Of a DNA stretch of 64,000 bases, positions 53,577 to 62,557 are shown one piece after another. Every line of letters starts with the position of its first letter. Positions within the stretch are counted from its first letter, which is position 1. Below the pieces are notes generated by a model, which worked only from the letters and a program-made list of their open reading frames with translations, was not told where the DNA came from and searched no databases. This stretch comes from JAJFFW01 sp965263375 (lineage in GTDB: Bacteria; Pseudomonadota; Alphaproteobacteria; Caulobacterales; Parvularculaceae). A program made the position numbers and the translations under genes. The stretch spans positions 1,302,001 to 1,366,000 of the forward strand of contig OZ253669.1 of assembly GCA_965263375.1 (NCBI GenBank), written 5' to 3'.

Positions 53577-54695
53577 GTGAGCGCTCTTAATATTCTTCAT
53601 ATTTTCCCAACCTTTGGGCTCGGTGGTCAGCAAAGGCGCCTGATTGATGTGATGAACGGTTTGGGCGAAGAAGCTTCTCACACCATAATATCTTTAAGTG
53701 ATGATCTAGCTGCGGCTACAATCGCCCCTGATGAACATTGTGCCATTAAAGCTGTTGCGACAACAAAATCGAGTTTTATTTCATTGCGCGCGGTGCAACG
53801 CCTTCGACAAGAAATCAGTTCTGTCCAGCCTGACATTTTGTGCACATATAATTGGGGCGCAATAGAAGCCGTGGTGGCGAACTCCGCTGGCCAACGAATT
53901 TCTCACATTCATTTTGAGGATGGTTTTGGGCCAGATGAGAACGCGGATCGACAGAATATTAAGCGGGTCGTTGCGCGTATGGGGTTGCTTCGGAACGCAT
54001 TTGTTATTGTGCCCTCCAAGTCGCTTGAAAATATAGCCCTAACGCAATGGCGGCTTTCCAAAAATAAAGTTCGATATATTCCCAACGGTATAGACTTAAA
54101 GCGATTTAATTTCTCTGATCGTCCTTATGCCCAGCGCTGTGTAACGATAGGAAGCCTTGGCGCAATCCGTGAAGAGAAAAACCTTCCCTTATTAATTGAC
54201 GCTTTTTCGCGCGCTGAGTTGCCCGCAGGCCGGTTGATGATTTATGGGGATGGGCCGCAAAAACCCTCTTTAGAAAAAATGCTCGTGGTTTCGCAAATTC
54301 GCGACCGACTTTTTTTGGAAGGTAAAACTGATACGCCTGAAAAAGCATACAGAGCGATGGATGTTTTCGCGATGTCGTCTTCGACCGAACAAATGCCATT
54401 AAGTTTGATGGAGGCGATGGCGGCTGGGCTTCCTGTTGCGGCGACCGATGTCGGCGATATCCGTGATATGGTTAGTGATGAGAATAAATATTTTATCACC
54501 CCTTCAGGCGATGAAAGTGCTCTTGCGAAGGTCTTGCGCGCCCTCGCTGATGATCAAGATTTACGCAGCCGGCTAGGGCGCGCCAATTTACAAAAAGCAC
54601 AGCATTCGTTTGGCTTAGACACGATGGTTGGCCGATATCGATCTTTGTTTAAAGAGGTGAATTTGGGCGCTCCAGCGACGCATGCAGCGGCATAA
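53577..54695 (+). CDS. Family 4 glycosyltransferase, exosortase-locus type
   Basis: This 372-aa GT-B-fold enzyme begins with the loop ILHIFPTFGLGGQQRR. The donor-site region includes VGSLGAIREEKNL-type sequence (here IGSLGAIREEKNLPLLIDAF), GDGP and the E-x7-E region SSSTEQMPLSLMEAMAAGLPVAA. It probably adds a sugar to a lipid-linked or exopolysaccharide precursor. The start is GTG. It converges on the amidotransferase gene, a pairing known from exosortase-A exopolysaccharide loci. Confidence 0.85.
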   Translation: MSALNILHIFPTFGLGGQQRRLIDVMNGLGEEASHTIISLSDDLAAATIAPDEHCAIKAVATTKSSFISLRAVQRLRQEISSVQPDILCTYNWGAIEAVVANSAGQRISHIHFEDGFGPDENADRQNIKRVVARMGLLRNAFVIVPSKSLENIALTQWRLSKNKVRYIPNGIDLKRFNFSDRPYAQRCVTIGSLGAIREEKNLPLLIDAFSRAELPAGRLMIYGDGPQKPSLEKMLVVSQIRDRLFLEGKTDTPEKAYRAMDVFAMSSSTEQMPLSLMEAMAAGLPVAATDVGDIRDMVSDENKYFITPSGDESALAKVLRALADDQDLRSRLGRANLQKAQHSFGLDTMVGRYRSLFKEVNLGAPATHAAA

Positions 54696-54705
54696 TTTAC
54701 GCTGC

Positions 54706-56619
54706 TTAACTTGTTTGAGGCGTGTTCGTCAAAAATGCGTCAAACATAATGACTGACCATAATTCTTGCGAATAGTCTGCGCCTTTAGAAAGGTGCGCCT
54801 CTCGCATTTTTTGAACGGTCTTTATATCAATCATATCACAATCGCGCCAGGCGGAACTGTTATCCAGCCTATCTAAGGGCCCTTTGTCGGCGCGTAGCCA
54901 TTCACAAAGGGGCAAGCCAAAGCCTTGCTTAGGACGATAGAGAATATCTTTTGAAAGACGGTTTTCGTGGGCTGCTTTTAATAAACGTTTCCCGGTGGCG
55001 GCGCCATCTGGGCCTGGGCCGCGCCTAAAATCAATCGGTGTTTTTGCCGCCCACTCAACCAGCGTATGGTCAAGAAATGGCGCGCGTGTTTCCAATGAAT
55101 GAGCCATAGAAGCGCGATCAACCTTGGTCAGCATACGACCAGGCAGCCATGATAACAGGTCTGCTTGTTGGGCTGCGGCGATTGCTGGACGCGATTGCCC
55201 GCTCGTAAAAGCTGGTTGAAGGATGGCGCTGGGCTTATATCCACTGAGGGTGTCGCGAAGTGCAGGGGATAAAATTTGGTGGGCACGATATGGCGGAATT
55301 GCGCCAGAGGCTTGAAGATATCCATCCGTACGCGATGCGGCAAGTGACAAGAACGTCGTTTTAAACCGTAAAGGGCGGGGCGCCCAATCAAGCTTAGGGT
55401 AGAGACGGCCAAGCACAGAAAATATTGGGCGCCGTAAGTCCATCGGGAATATTGAACGCATACGTTCTTCCGCCGCAAAAAACGGGTACCGTCTGTAGCC
55501 TGCAAATATTTCATCGGCGCCATCCCCCGTTAAAGCGACGGTGACGTGCTGTTTTGCTAAAGCGCATACCATATAGCTGGGCAAGGCCGATGCATCGGCA
55601 AAAGGTTCGCCATATGCGCGGGCGCAAGGGTCTATAAGCGCATTAACGTCAAGATTAGCGACATTTTCATGATGGTTTGCGCCATAACGTTGCGCAACAA
55701 TGCGGGCATAGGAGCGTTCATCATGACTTGCCTCATTAAACCCGATAGAGCAAGCCGTGATCTGGTCTGTCTTTTGCGCCATTGCGGCGACAATTGCCGA
55801 GCTGTCTACGCCGCCTGATAAAAATGCGCCAAGGGGCATGTCTGATATAAGCTGTAGGCCGACAGACTCGTCCAAAAGAGCGAGCAACTGTTCTTGCGCG
55901 TTTTGGAATGATAACCCAGGCGCTTCGTGCGGCGCCATTTCTATGCGCCAATAGGCCTTTGAAGAGAACTCGCCGCCAGCTTTTGCTGTAATGATGTGGG
56001 CTGGGGGCAATTTATGTATGCCCTGATAAACTGACTTAGGGTCTGGCACATAGCCATAGTGAAAATAGTCCGCCACAGCCTCCAGGTTAATCTTTAAAGG
56101 CATTAGTCCGGATGCGGCGATTGCGTTAATTTCTGAAGCGAACAAAAAATATCCGTCATCAGTTTGGGCGTAATAGAGCGGTTTTTCACCAAAACGGTCA
56201 CGGCAGAGCATCAATGAACGTCGCTGTTCATCCCAATAGGCGAAGGCGAACATGCCGCGTAGTTTATCTATGAAGCTTACACCTTCGCGTTCAAGCCCTT
56301 CCGCAAGCGCTTCAGTATCTGACCTGGTGCGGATTGTGGCTCCCGCTGCTTGAAGGTTTTGGGCTAAGTCTGGGTAGTTATAAATTTCACCGTTAAAGGA
56401 TAATGCGCTGTTCTTTGACGCCGTTTGAAACGGTTGCGCGCCGCCTTCACGGTCGATGATGGCGAGGCGGCGATGGCCGAGAGCAAGACCGGGGCGCGTA
56501 TAAACGCCGGAACCATCAGGCCCGCGATGAACCATCGCGTCCATCATTCGCTTAAGCGCGGTGTCATCGATCGGGCGTTCTTTGCCTGTTAGATCGAAAA
56601 TTCCAGCAATACCGCACAT
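54706..56619 (-). CDS. Asparagine synthase-like amidotransferase, exosortase-A type
   Basis: This 637-aa protein has a class II glutaminase domain starting Met-Cys2-Gly-Ile, and the DRFGEKPLYY stretch is conserved. A synthetase domain with the pyrophosphatase-loop motif SGGVDSSAI follows. YFHYGYVPDPKSVYQGIHKLPPAH and the C-terminal RPKQGFGLPLCEWLR match the subfamily that accompanies exosortase A rather than plain AsnB. It probably amidates a sugar or peptide component. The exosortase gene lies upstream on the same strand, 63 nt away. Confidence 0.88.
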   Translation of the reverse strand: MCGIAGIFDLTGKERPIDDTALKRMMDAMVHRGPDGSGVYTRPGLALGHRRLAIIDREGGAQPFQTASKNSALSFNGEIYNYPDLAQNLQAAGATIRTRSDTEALAEGLEREGVSFIDKLRGMFAFAYWDEQRRSLMLCRDRFGEKPLYYAQTDDGYFLFASEINAIAASGLMPLKINLEAVADYFHYGYVPDPKSVYQGIHKLPPAHIITAKAGGEFSSKAYWRIEMAPHEAPGLSFQNAQEQLLALLDESVGLQLISDMPLGAFLSGGVDSSAIVAAMAQKTDQITACSIGFNEASHDERSYARIVAQRYGANHHENVANLDVNALIDPCARAYGEPFADASALPSYMVCALAKQHVTVALTGDGADEIFAGYRRYPFFAAEERMRSIFPMDLRRPIFSVLGRLYPKLDWAPRPLRFKTTFLSLAASRTDGYLQASGAIPPYRAHQILSPALRDTLSGYKPSAILQPAFTSGQSRPAIAAAQQADLLSWLPGRMLTKVDRASMAHSLETRAPFLDHTLVEWAAKTPIDFRRGPGPDGAATGKRLLKAAHENRLSKDILYRPKQGFGLPLCEWLRADKGPLDRLDNSSAWRDCDMIDIKTVQKMREAHLSKGADYSQELWSVIMFDAFLTNTPQTS

Positions 56620-56682
56620 AAAGCCGTGTTATCCTTTGAATAATATCAAAGGCGACTGTGTCATAATTGCTGTAACGAATGC

Positions 56683-57636
56683 TTAATCTAGTGATGGCTG
56701 CTTGGTTAGATGGGCGCCGATCAGGACTAAAATCGCAATGGCGGCGCCGTTAAAAATCCAGCCCATATAAGCGTGATCGTGAAGACCGTGCCAGTCGCCG
56801 CCTAAGGCTTGGGCAACGGCGATAATCGCAAAAACACGAAGTCCGTTTGCAATCATCGCTAAGACAACCGCCGCTGCAAACATAAGGCTATGTTGACGCC
56901 AGCTTGAAAATGCAGTCAGTGAAAACAATGCGCCGACCATTAGACTCATCAAGAGGCCGCCAAGACCGGCGCATCCCGGCGCGATGTGGAACGAAGCGGT
57001 CTCGGTAGTGATGATGTTATTGCTTATGGAAAAGTTGATGCCGGAAAGCACAAGTAATGCCTCGGTGATCATGGCTGTAAAGTTTTGCAATAGGGGAATA
57101 AGGCTATCGCCAAAGGGCACGCTGAAAAATGCAAACGCAAGGCCGCCAGCCCAAGCTTTTGCCCGTTCTTCGCCAAATATTAGCGCCGCCCCAGTAACAA
57201 GCAGACCGACAAAAGCGATGTGCTCTAGAATTTGGGCTTCCAGAAGGCGGCCGATCGCCAATATTAAGCTTGCGCTTGCCACGCCTAAAAGGGCGGCTGG
57301 CCAAGGTTTGGGTTCAGCTTGGAGGTTTGAACTTGTTCGAACAATCAACGCGACAGCGATGATGAGGGCAACTGGGCCATGGGCGTAAGAAGCGCTGTTT
57401 GCCCAAATGCTGGCCATGCTGGTGATGGATGTAAAACTGGCGGTTCCAACCATGACAACATAGGCGACATAAACACAAATCGCGCTTAGCCAGGCGCTGT
57501 AATGCGGGCGATATGGCGCCGGCCTCAAAGGGCGTAACAAATGAAACCGCGCGCGTTCTTCTGCTGGGCGGATTAATGCATCCGTCGTATGGTGATCAAC
57601 AGAATAGTCAGCTGCGATTGTGCCATTTTGAGACAT
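56683..57636 (-). CDS. Exosortase (divergent, XrtA-related)
   Basis: This 317-aa multi-pass membrane cysteine protease/transpeptidase would process PEP-CTERM-type proteins. About eight hydrophobic segments are visible, with SYAHGPVALI near residue 83. The catalytic Cys222 is in APGCAGLGG, Arg267 in NGLRVF, and His288 in HDHAYMGW. The usual CSGLR-like context is altered to CAGLG. No EpsI domain is fused at the C-terminus. It is likely co-transcribed with the amidotransferase. No substrate with a sorting tail is seen in the window. Confidence 0.88.
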   Translation of the reverse strand: MSQNGTIAADYSVDHHTTDALIRPAEERARFHLLRPLRPAPYRPHYSAWLSAICVYVAYVVMVGTASFTSITSMASIWANSASYAHGPVALIIAVALIVRTSSNLQAEPKPWPAALLGVASASLILAIGRLLEAQILEHIAFVGLLVTGAALIFGEERAKAWAGGLAFAFFSVPFGDSLIPLLQNFTAMITEALLVLSGINFSISNNIITTETASFHIAPGCAGLGGLLMSLMVGALFSLTAFSSWRQHSLMFAAAVVLAMIANGLRVFAIIAVAQALGGDWHGLHDHAYMGWIFNGAAIAILVLIGAHLTKQPSLD

Positions 57637-57686
57637 GTGGTGCGGCGTCCCTTTGCAATGAGACGCCGATCACGGTTTATTGGCGT

Positions 57687-59630
57687 CTATCGGTTTTTTC
57701 TATTCTCGATCAATGCATCAACCACGCCAGGCTCAGCCAGGGTTGAGGTGTCACCCAAGCTGCCAAAGTCATTTTCTGCAATTTTGCGCAAGATCCGCCG
57801 CATAATCTTCCCAGACCGTGTTTTAGGAAGGCCAGCCGCGAACTGGATATGATCAGGCTTAGCGATAGGCCCGATTTCTTTACGCACCCATGCGGTAAGG
57901 TCCGCCAAGCGTTCCTCATTGCCTTCAATGCCGTCCATCAAGGTAACATAAGCATAGATGCCTTGTCCCTTCACATCGTGGGGGTAGCCGACAACGGCGG
58001 CTTCAGAAACATCCGCATGCGCCACAAGAGCGCTTTCAATTTCCGCCGTGCCAAGACGGTGACCGGACACATTGATGACATCATCCACACGGCCGGTTAT
58101 CCAATAATAGCCATCTTCATCACGACGTGCGCCGTCGCCAGTAAAGTAAAGGCCAGGATAGGTTTTGAAATAGGTATCGATAAAGCGCTGATGGTCCCCA
58201 AAAACAGTGCGCATCTGGCCCGGCCAGGAATCGGTGATCACAAGGTTGCCAGCGGTAGCGCCCTCTAAAAAGGCGCCGTTTGCATCAACAAGCGCGGGCT
58301 TAACGCCGGGCAGGGGGTGGGTGGCGGAGCCAGGTTTAAGGTCAGTGGCGCCAGGTAGGGGGGAAATCAATACTCCGCCTGTTTCCGTCTGCCACCAGGT
58401 ATCGACAATCGGGCAGCGCGCGTCGCCAACAACGTTATGGTACCAGCGCCAAGCTTCCGGATTAATTGGCTCGCCCACAGAACCAAGCAGCCGAAGCGAG
58501 GAGCGGTCAGTCTTTTTGACACGCTCTTCCCCCTCGCGCATAAGCGCACGGATCGCTGTCGGCGCAGTGTAAAAGATCGTTACTTTATGTTTGTTGACGA
58601 CTTGCCAGAACCGTGATGCGTCGGGATAGGTGGGCACGCCTTCAAACATAAGCGTCGTGGCGCCGTTTGCTAACGGACCGTATAAGATATAGCTGTGGCC
58701 CGTCACCCAGCCGACATCAGCCGTGCACCAATAAATATCGTCTTGCTTATAGTCAAAAACCACTTCGTGCGTGTAAGAAGCATAGACCATATAGCCGCCA
58801 GTGGTGTGCAGAACCCCTTTTGGTTTGCCGGTCGACCCTGAAGTGTAGAGAATAAAAAGCGGGTCCTCCGCGCCCATTTCTTCGGCGGGGCAGTCTGGGG
58901 CGGCATTGTCGCGGGCTTCGCCGAACCAAAAAACATCGCGTCCAGCTTTCATTTCTACGTCTTTTTTTGTGCGCTCAATCGTTAGAACCAATTTGACTTG
59001 GCTATCGCCTTCAAGGGCTTTGTTGACGTTTTCTTTTAGGGGGACGGATTTACCGCCCCTTACGGCTTCATCTGCGGTAATAACAACGACAGCGCCGCAA
59101 TCTTCGATGCGGGCTGCAAGGGCGTCAGGAGAGAACCCGCCAAAGACGACAGAGTGAACGGCGCCAATACGTGCGCAGGCAAGCATCGCATAAGCAGCCT
59201 CAGGCATCATGGGCATATATAGAACGACGCGATCACCTTTATTAACACCGCGGTCTTTGAGGGCGTTCGCCATACGGCAGGTTTCACTGTAAGCTTGCGC
59301 ATAGGTGATATGCTTATCATCGGATGGGTCATCGCCTTCCCAAATGATGGCGGTTTGGTCTGCTTTTTCTGGCAGGTGACGGTCTAGACAATTGGCGCTT
59401 GCGTTAAGTGTTCCGTCTTCAAACCATTTAATATGTAGGTTTTCAGCGTTGAAAGAGACATCTTTGACTTTTGAAAATGGTTTTATCCAGTCAATGCGTT
59501 TTGCGGTTTCGGCCCAAAATGCATCGGGGTTTTCATCGGCCGCTTTGCTCATTTCGACTTGTTTTTCGCGGGTGATCAGTGCATTTTTTGCGAATGCTTC
59601 TGGGACGGGGTAAAGATCAGATGCGCTCAT
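57687..59630 (-). CDS. acs: Acetyl-CoA synthetase
   Basis: This 647-aa enzyme activates acetate to acetyl-CoA through acetyl-AMP. It shows the P-loop-like ILYTSGSTGKPKG, WWQTETGG in the acetate/AMP site, and the C-terminal KTRSGKIMRRIL, whose Lys is the usual acetylation switch. The upstream 221 bases hold a perfect inverted repeat and a pair of direct repeats, suggesting specific regulation. Confidence 0.97.
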   Translation of the reverse strand: MSASDLYPVPEAFAKNALITREKQVEMSKAADENPDAFWAETAKRIDWIKPFSKVKDVSFNAENLHIKWFEDGTLNASANCLDRHLPEKADQTAIIWEGDDPSDDKHITYAQAYSETCRMANALKDRGVNKGDRVVLYMPMMPEAAYAMLACARIGAVHSVVFGGFSPDALAARIEDCGAVVVITADEAVRGGKSVPLKENVNKALEGDSQVKLVLTIERTKKDVEMKAGRDVFWFGEARDNAAPDCPAEEMGAEDPLFILYTSGSTGKPKGVLHTTGGYMVYASYTHEVVFDYKQDDIYWCTADVGWVTGHSYILYGPLANGATTLMFEGVPTYPDASRFWQVVNKHKVTIFYTAPTAIRALMREGEERVKKTDRSSLRLLGSVGEPINPEAWRWYHNVVGDARCPIVDTWWQTETGGVLISPLPGATDLKPGSATHPLPGVKPALVDANGAFLEGATAGNLVITDSWPGQMRTVFGDHQRFIDTYFKTYPGLYFTGDGARRDEDGYYWITGRVDDVINVSGHRLGTAEIESALVAHADVSEAAVVGYPHDVKGQGIYAYVTLMDGIEGNEERLADLTAWVRKEIGPIAKPDHIQFAAGLPKTRSGKIMRRILRKIAENDFGSLGDTSTLAEPGVVDALIENRKNR

Positions 59631-59660
59631 ATTTATAACCTCAGGGAACGTTTCCTATTC

Positions 59661-59689
59661 CACAGCGTTGCTTTTACGCCAACGCTGTG
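59661..59689 (-). promoter_or_regulatory. Perfect inverted repeat in the acs leader
   Basis: CACAGCGTTG and CAACGCTGTG pair perfectly over ten bases around a 9-nt loop, 31-59 nt upstream of the acs ATG. It has no T-run in the acs direction. It could be an operator or an mRNA leader hairpin. Confidence 0.6.
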
Positions 59690-59726
59690 AGCGAATTTTG
59701 CCGCAGTTTAGAAGATAGGGTTTTGA

Positions 59727-59765
59727 GCGCAACGTCTTTTGCGAAAGTGCAATGTCTTTTGTGAA
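59727..59765 (-). promoter_or_regulatory. Tandem 19-base repeats upstream of acs
   Basis: GCGCAACGTCTTTTGCGAA (59727) and GTGCAATGTCTTTTGTGAA (59747) match at 16 of 19 positions, and all three differences are C-to-T. The 20-bp period places both on about the same DNA face. They are probably paired binding sites for a regulator of acetate use. The CTTTTGCGAAA word resembles RamB/ScfR-type sites, but that is only a suggestion. Confidence 0.55.
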
Positions 59766-59851
59766 TAAAAGCTATCGGGCGTCAAATAGCCGGACGCCTT
59801 ATACGATGAACACTTTTGTGTGTGCTATGTTTGCTAATTAAACGTGCGCGT

Positions 59852-61252
59852 TTAAAAAGCGGCCGACCCATCTTTGTCAGTCGCAAAGCAATTGATGTGA
59901 AGTGAGCGCAATGACTGGCAGATTTCGGTTGATTCTGCTTCCGTTAGTTTCGTGAAACGTGCGCGATACATCGTGCGTTTGTCATTATGCTTTTTAGTGG
60001 GAGAGATAATGCGCATGCGGTCTGTAAGGCCGCCAATGATTGCAATCGTCTCAAGTTCTTTCTGCGCGAGTGATTTTGTGGAATAAGCGCCTACTTGCAC
60101 GCTCCAAATTTCCGCTGGCTCGATATCGCCTTCGCCAAGGTAGGGATCAGCTTCGGCGGGCAGGATGTTATCATCATCCGTCTCATTTGCAGCGATAAGA
60201 GCGCTGATCGGGTCTTTCTCATCACCGCTAAGGGCTGCTGCGGCGGCTTTAAGCTCCGCATCCAGAACGGGGTTGCCCGAAATCGTTTCCGGCGCTGCTG
60301 CCATTGCGCCTGTTGATGCGCCCATTTGCGCAAGTAGTGTTGGCTTTAGACGAGGCTCAGGGCGGCTGCGATGAAGCGATGCAATTAGATGCGGACGTTT
60401 TTTGATCGAGGAAAACGCTGTATCCAGGATTTTACGCATATGCGCATCGCGGGTGCGGGATGACCGGCCGCCTAGGACGACGCCGATCAGGTGATTGCCA
60501 TTGCGGTTTGCTGAGGTCGCTAAGTTGTAGCCAGAGCGACGTGTATAACCGGTCTTTAATCCATCGGCGCCGCTATAAGTGCGAAGAAGTGCGTTATGCG
60601 TGCGGTAAGTCCGCCCATTCCATGCGAAACTTTTTGTGGAAAAGTAAGACCAATATTTTGCGTGATCCTGCATCAAACGTCGTGCTAGCGTTGCCATATC
60701 TTGCGCGGTTGTGACTTGTTTGCGGTTCGGCAAGCCCGAGGCGTTACGAAATGTTGTGCGATGCATGCCAAGGCTGCGGGCTTTTGCTGTCATCTTTTGC
60801 GCAAAGCGCCATTCTGAGCCAGCAACGCCTTCGGCGACGACGACAGCGACATCATTAGCAGATTTTACGACGAGGGCCTTAATCGCTGTTTCAACATCGA
60901 TTGTTGATCCGGTCGCAACGCCAAGCTTTGAGGGTGGTTGCGCTGCTGCCCGAGAAGAAACCTTTAATTTTGATTGGGTTGTTAACCGTCCCGCCTCAAT
61001 CTCATCAAACAAAAGATAAAGCGTCATCATCTTTGTGAGAGAAGCGGGGTACCGTTTTCCTTTGCTGTAGCGGTCAAATAAGACATCGCCAGAATGGGCG
61101 TGAACAACAAAAGCAGCGTATTTAGAATTCGCGCTAGCATTGCTTGGGGCGCCGAGCATAAAACTGGCGCACAAGGCAAGGAACAGTAGGGCCTTCAAAT
61201 GCGAAAAGTTAATCGTAAAGACCTTTGTGATACGCAGATCAGTTAGCGTCAT
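59852..61252 (-). CDS. D-alanyl-D-alanine carboxypeptidase with SPOR domain (DacF-type)
   Basis: This 466-aa penicillin-binding protein trims peptidoglycan stem peptides. The signal peptide ends near NASA (residue 41). The active-site motifs are S71-L-T-K74, S131-A-N133 and K233-T-G. The C-terminal 70 residues form a SPOR domain (IWSVQVGAYSTKSLAQKEL), which binds denuded septal glycan. ATG 61252 is used, since an open ATG at 61378 would place 42 extra residues before the signal peptide. It is divergent from the phasin gene. Confidence 0.93.
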   Translation of the reverse strand: MTLTDLRITKVFTINFSHLKALLFLALCASFMLGAPSNASANSKYAAFVVHAHSGDVLFDRYSKGKRYPASLTKMMTLYLLFDEIEAGRLTTQSKLKVSSRAAAQPPSKLGVATGSTIDVETAIKALVVKSANDVAVVVAEGVAGSEWRFAQKMTAKARSLGMHRTTFRNASGLPNRKQVTTAQDMATLARRLMQDHAKYWSYFSTKSFAWNGRTYRTHNALLRTYSGADGLKTGYTRRSGYNLATSANRNGNHLIGVVLGGRSSRTRDAHMRKILDTAFSSIKKRPHLIASLHRSRPEPRLKPTLLAQMGASTGAMAAAPETISGNPVLDAELKAAAAALSGDEKDPISALIAANETDDDNILPAEADPYLGEGDIEPAEIWSVQVGAYSTKSLAQKELETIAIIGGLTDRMRIISPTKKHNDKRTMYRARFTKLTEAESTEICQSLRSLHINCFATDKDGSAAF

Positions 61253-61442
61253 GCCAATCCCACTCAAAGTTTGCGCATTTTTATTAATACCCAAAGAAAC
61301 GCCGCCCAATCGAACAGCGATTCCTGCGCACGCAACATATGTATCGTATATGAGCAAGCCGCATGCCGGAAACTCCATTTACTATACCTTATCACGGTAA
61401 AGGCTTCGTTAACTAAAATTATCAAATCAATGCTAATTGATT

Positions 61443-61477
61443 TTGCGGTGCAACATTTTTCTTGACGCTTGCTGCAA
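61443..61477 (+). promoter_or_regulatory. Two TTGC/GCAA dyads in the phasin promoter
   Basis: TTGC-GGT-GCAA (61443-61453) lies just upstream of the -35, and TTGC-T-GCAA (61469-61477) lies between -35 and -10. Polyhydroxyalkanoate repressors of the PhaR type bind TGC/GCA-rich dyads at phasin promoters in other alphaproteobacteria, so these are plausible PhaR operators. Confidence 0.5.
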
Positions 61478-61489
61478 TTGGCCTATGGT
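61462..61489 (+). promoter_or_regulatory. Promoter of the phasin gene
   Basis: CTTGACG (-35 at 61462-61467) and TATGGT (61484-61489) are 16 bp apart, giving a leader of about 85-90 nt. The gene-free stretch 61253-61583 holds this promoter, its candidate operators and the divergent start region of the carboxypeptidase. Nothing else is evident. Confidence 0.65.
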
Positions 61490-61583
61490 GAAACAGGTAA
61501 GAGTTCCGTCCGATTCTTTATTATCCATTTTTATATTTGCGGCTGCCGCTGTTCATTAGCCGTAGCCCGATCATCGGAGAACC

Positions 61584-61955
61584 ATGGCAACGGCACAAGC
61601 AAAAGCCCAGAATTTTGAGGATGAAACCTCAATGGGGGAAGAATATTTCAGCGCAGATTATGAGCGCATGGCGCAAGCCTTTTTGGACCCGTTCCACTTT
61701 CAAAGAGTGACAATGGACGCCTTTAACGGCGCCTTTGGTCCATTAAGCCAACAGCTACAATCGCTCGCTGCTGATCAGGCTGCATATGCGCAAGAAACTT
61801 TTGAAGAAGGTGTTGCAGCTTTAAAAGAGGCGGCGGCTGCGCCCAGCCTTGAAGAAGTTGCGCAAATTCAAAGTACCTATGTCCAAAAGACATTCCAAAA
61901 AAATCTCAATCAAATGAACAAAACGATTGAGACGATTTTATCAGCCTCCAAATAA
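61584..61955 (+). CDS. Phasin family protein
   Basis: This 123-aa, largely alpha-helical, Ala/Gln-rich protein is of the kind that coats polyhydroxyalkanoate granules. A central helix (LQSLAADQAAYAQETFEEGVAALKEAAAA) and a C-terminal coiled coil (YVQKTFQKNLNQMNKTIETI) fit the phasin_2 family. GGAGAACC precedes the ATG. Its place before clpS-clpA is common in alphaproteobacteria. Confidence 0.85.
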   Translation: MATAQAKAQNFEDETSMGEEYFSADYERMAQAFLDPFHFQRVTMDAFNGAFGPLSQQLQSLAADQAAYAQETFEEGVAALKEAAAAPSLEEVAQIQSTYVQKTFQKNLNQMNKTIETILSASK

Positions 61956-62063
61956 GGTTTGTCATGGCCCAAGTCTTAAGTGCTTGGGCCAAGATCGATT
62001 TCGGTTCGCCGTGAACCCATGGTTAACTCTTGAATAACGAGAGGGCCGTCTTATTTTGGCGTT

Positions 62064-62477
62064 ATGGAAATCTTTAACGCCGATTTGCGCTCGCATAAGC
62101 CGAATAATTATTTCTTGGGCGCTGATGGCAAGCGCCGCAAGGCGCACGGACCTGCACCCATTTTTTCTGCGTCGGTCAGCGACATTAAGCAGGCGCTTCT
62201 AACGGTCATAAATCATGAGCCGCGTGTGCGGGCTATTGAAACCGAAGAAAGCGCCCTGGTATGGCGATTTATTCAAAAGACGAAAATCATAGGCTTTGTT
62301 GATGATATCGCCTTCCAATTTCAGAGCAGTGAAAAAGAAGGCGAGGCTGAGACGGCGCTTTCAATTTTTAGCGCATCCCGTCTTGGGTATAGCGATTTGG
62401 GCGTAAACCAAAGACGGGTGCAAGACTGGCTGAAGAAACTTACCGATAGCATCGGCGCCGAAAAAAGGTTATCCTAA
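62064..62477 (+). CDS. DUF1499 family protein
   Basis: This 137-aa protein matches DUF1499 by its core: ETEESALVWRFIQKTKIIGFVDDIAFQ, then SASRLGYSDLGVNQRRVQDWL. The function is unknown, and no signal peptide or membrane helix is evident, though some family members are fused to membrane parts. The upstream 108-nt spacer from the phasin gene contains an AAGTCTTAAG/CTTGGGCC-type weak dyad only. Confidence 0.75.
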   Translation: MEIFNADLRSHKPNNYFLGADGKRRKAHGPAPIFSASVSDIKQALLTVINHEPRVRAIETEESALVWRFIQKTKIIGFVDDIAFQFQSSEKEGEAETALSIFSASRLGYSDLGVNQRRVQDWLKKLTDSIGAEKRLS

Positions 62478-62557
62478 AAGTGAGTGATGAACTCGCAATC
62501 GCCTTTTTTTAAGCCCTAAGGACACTTATCTAAAGCGTTATTAGATGATGGCGCCGA

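Noticed and set aside
54684..54705. GCAGCG/CGCTGC hairpin between the convergent glycosyltransferase and amidotransferase genes
   Set aside because: The 6-bp stem lacks a convincing T-run on either strand, so it is too weak to call a terminator.
59838..59855. TTAAACG/CGTTTAA hairpin at the end of the carboxypeptidase gene
   Set aside because: It has a short AT-rich stem and no T-run, so it could easily occur by chance.
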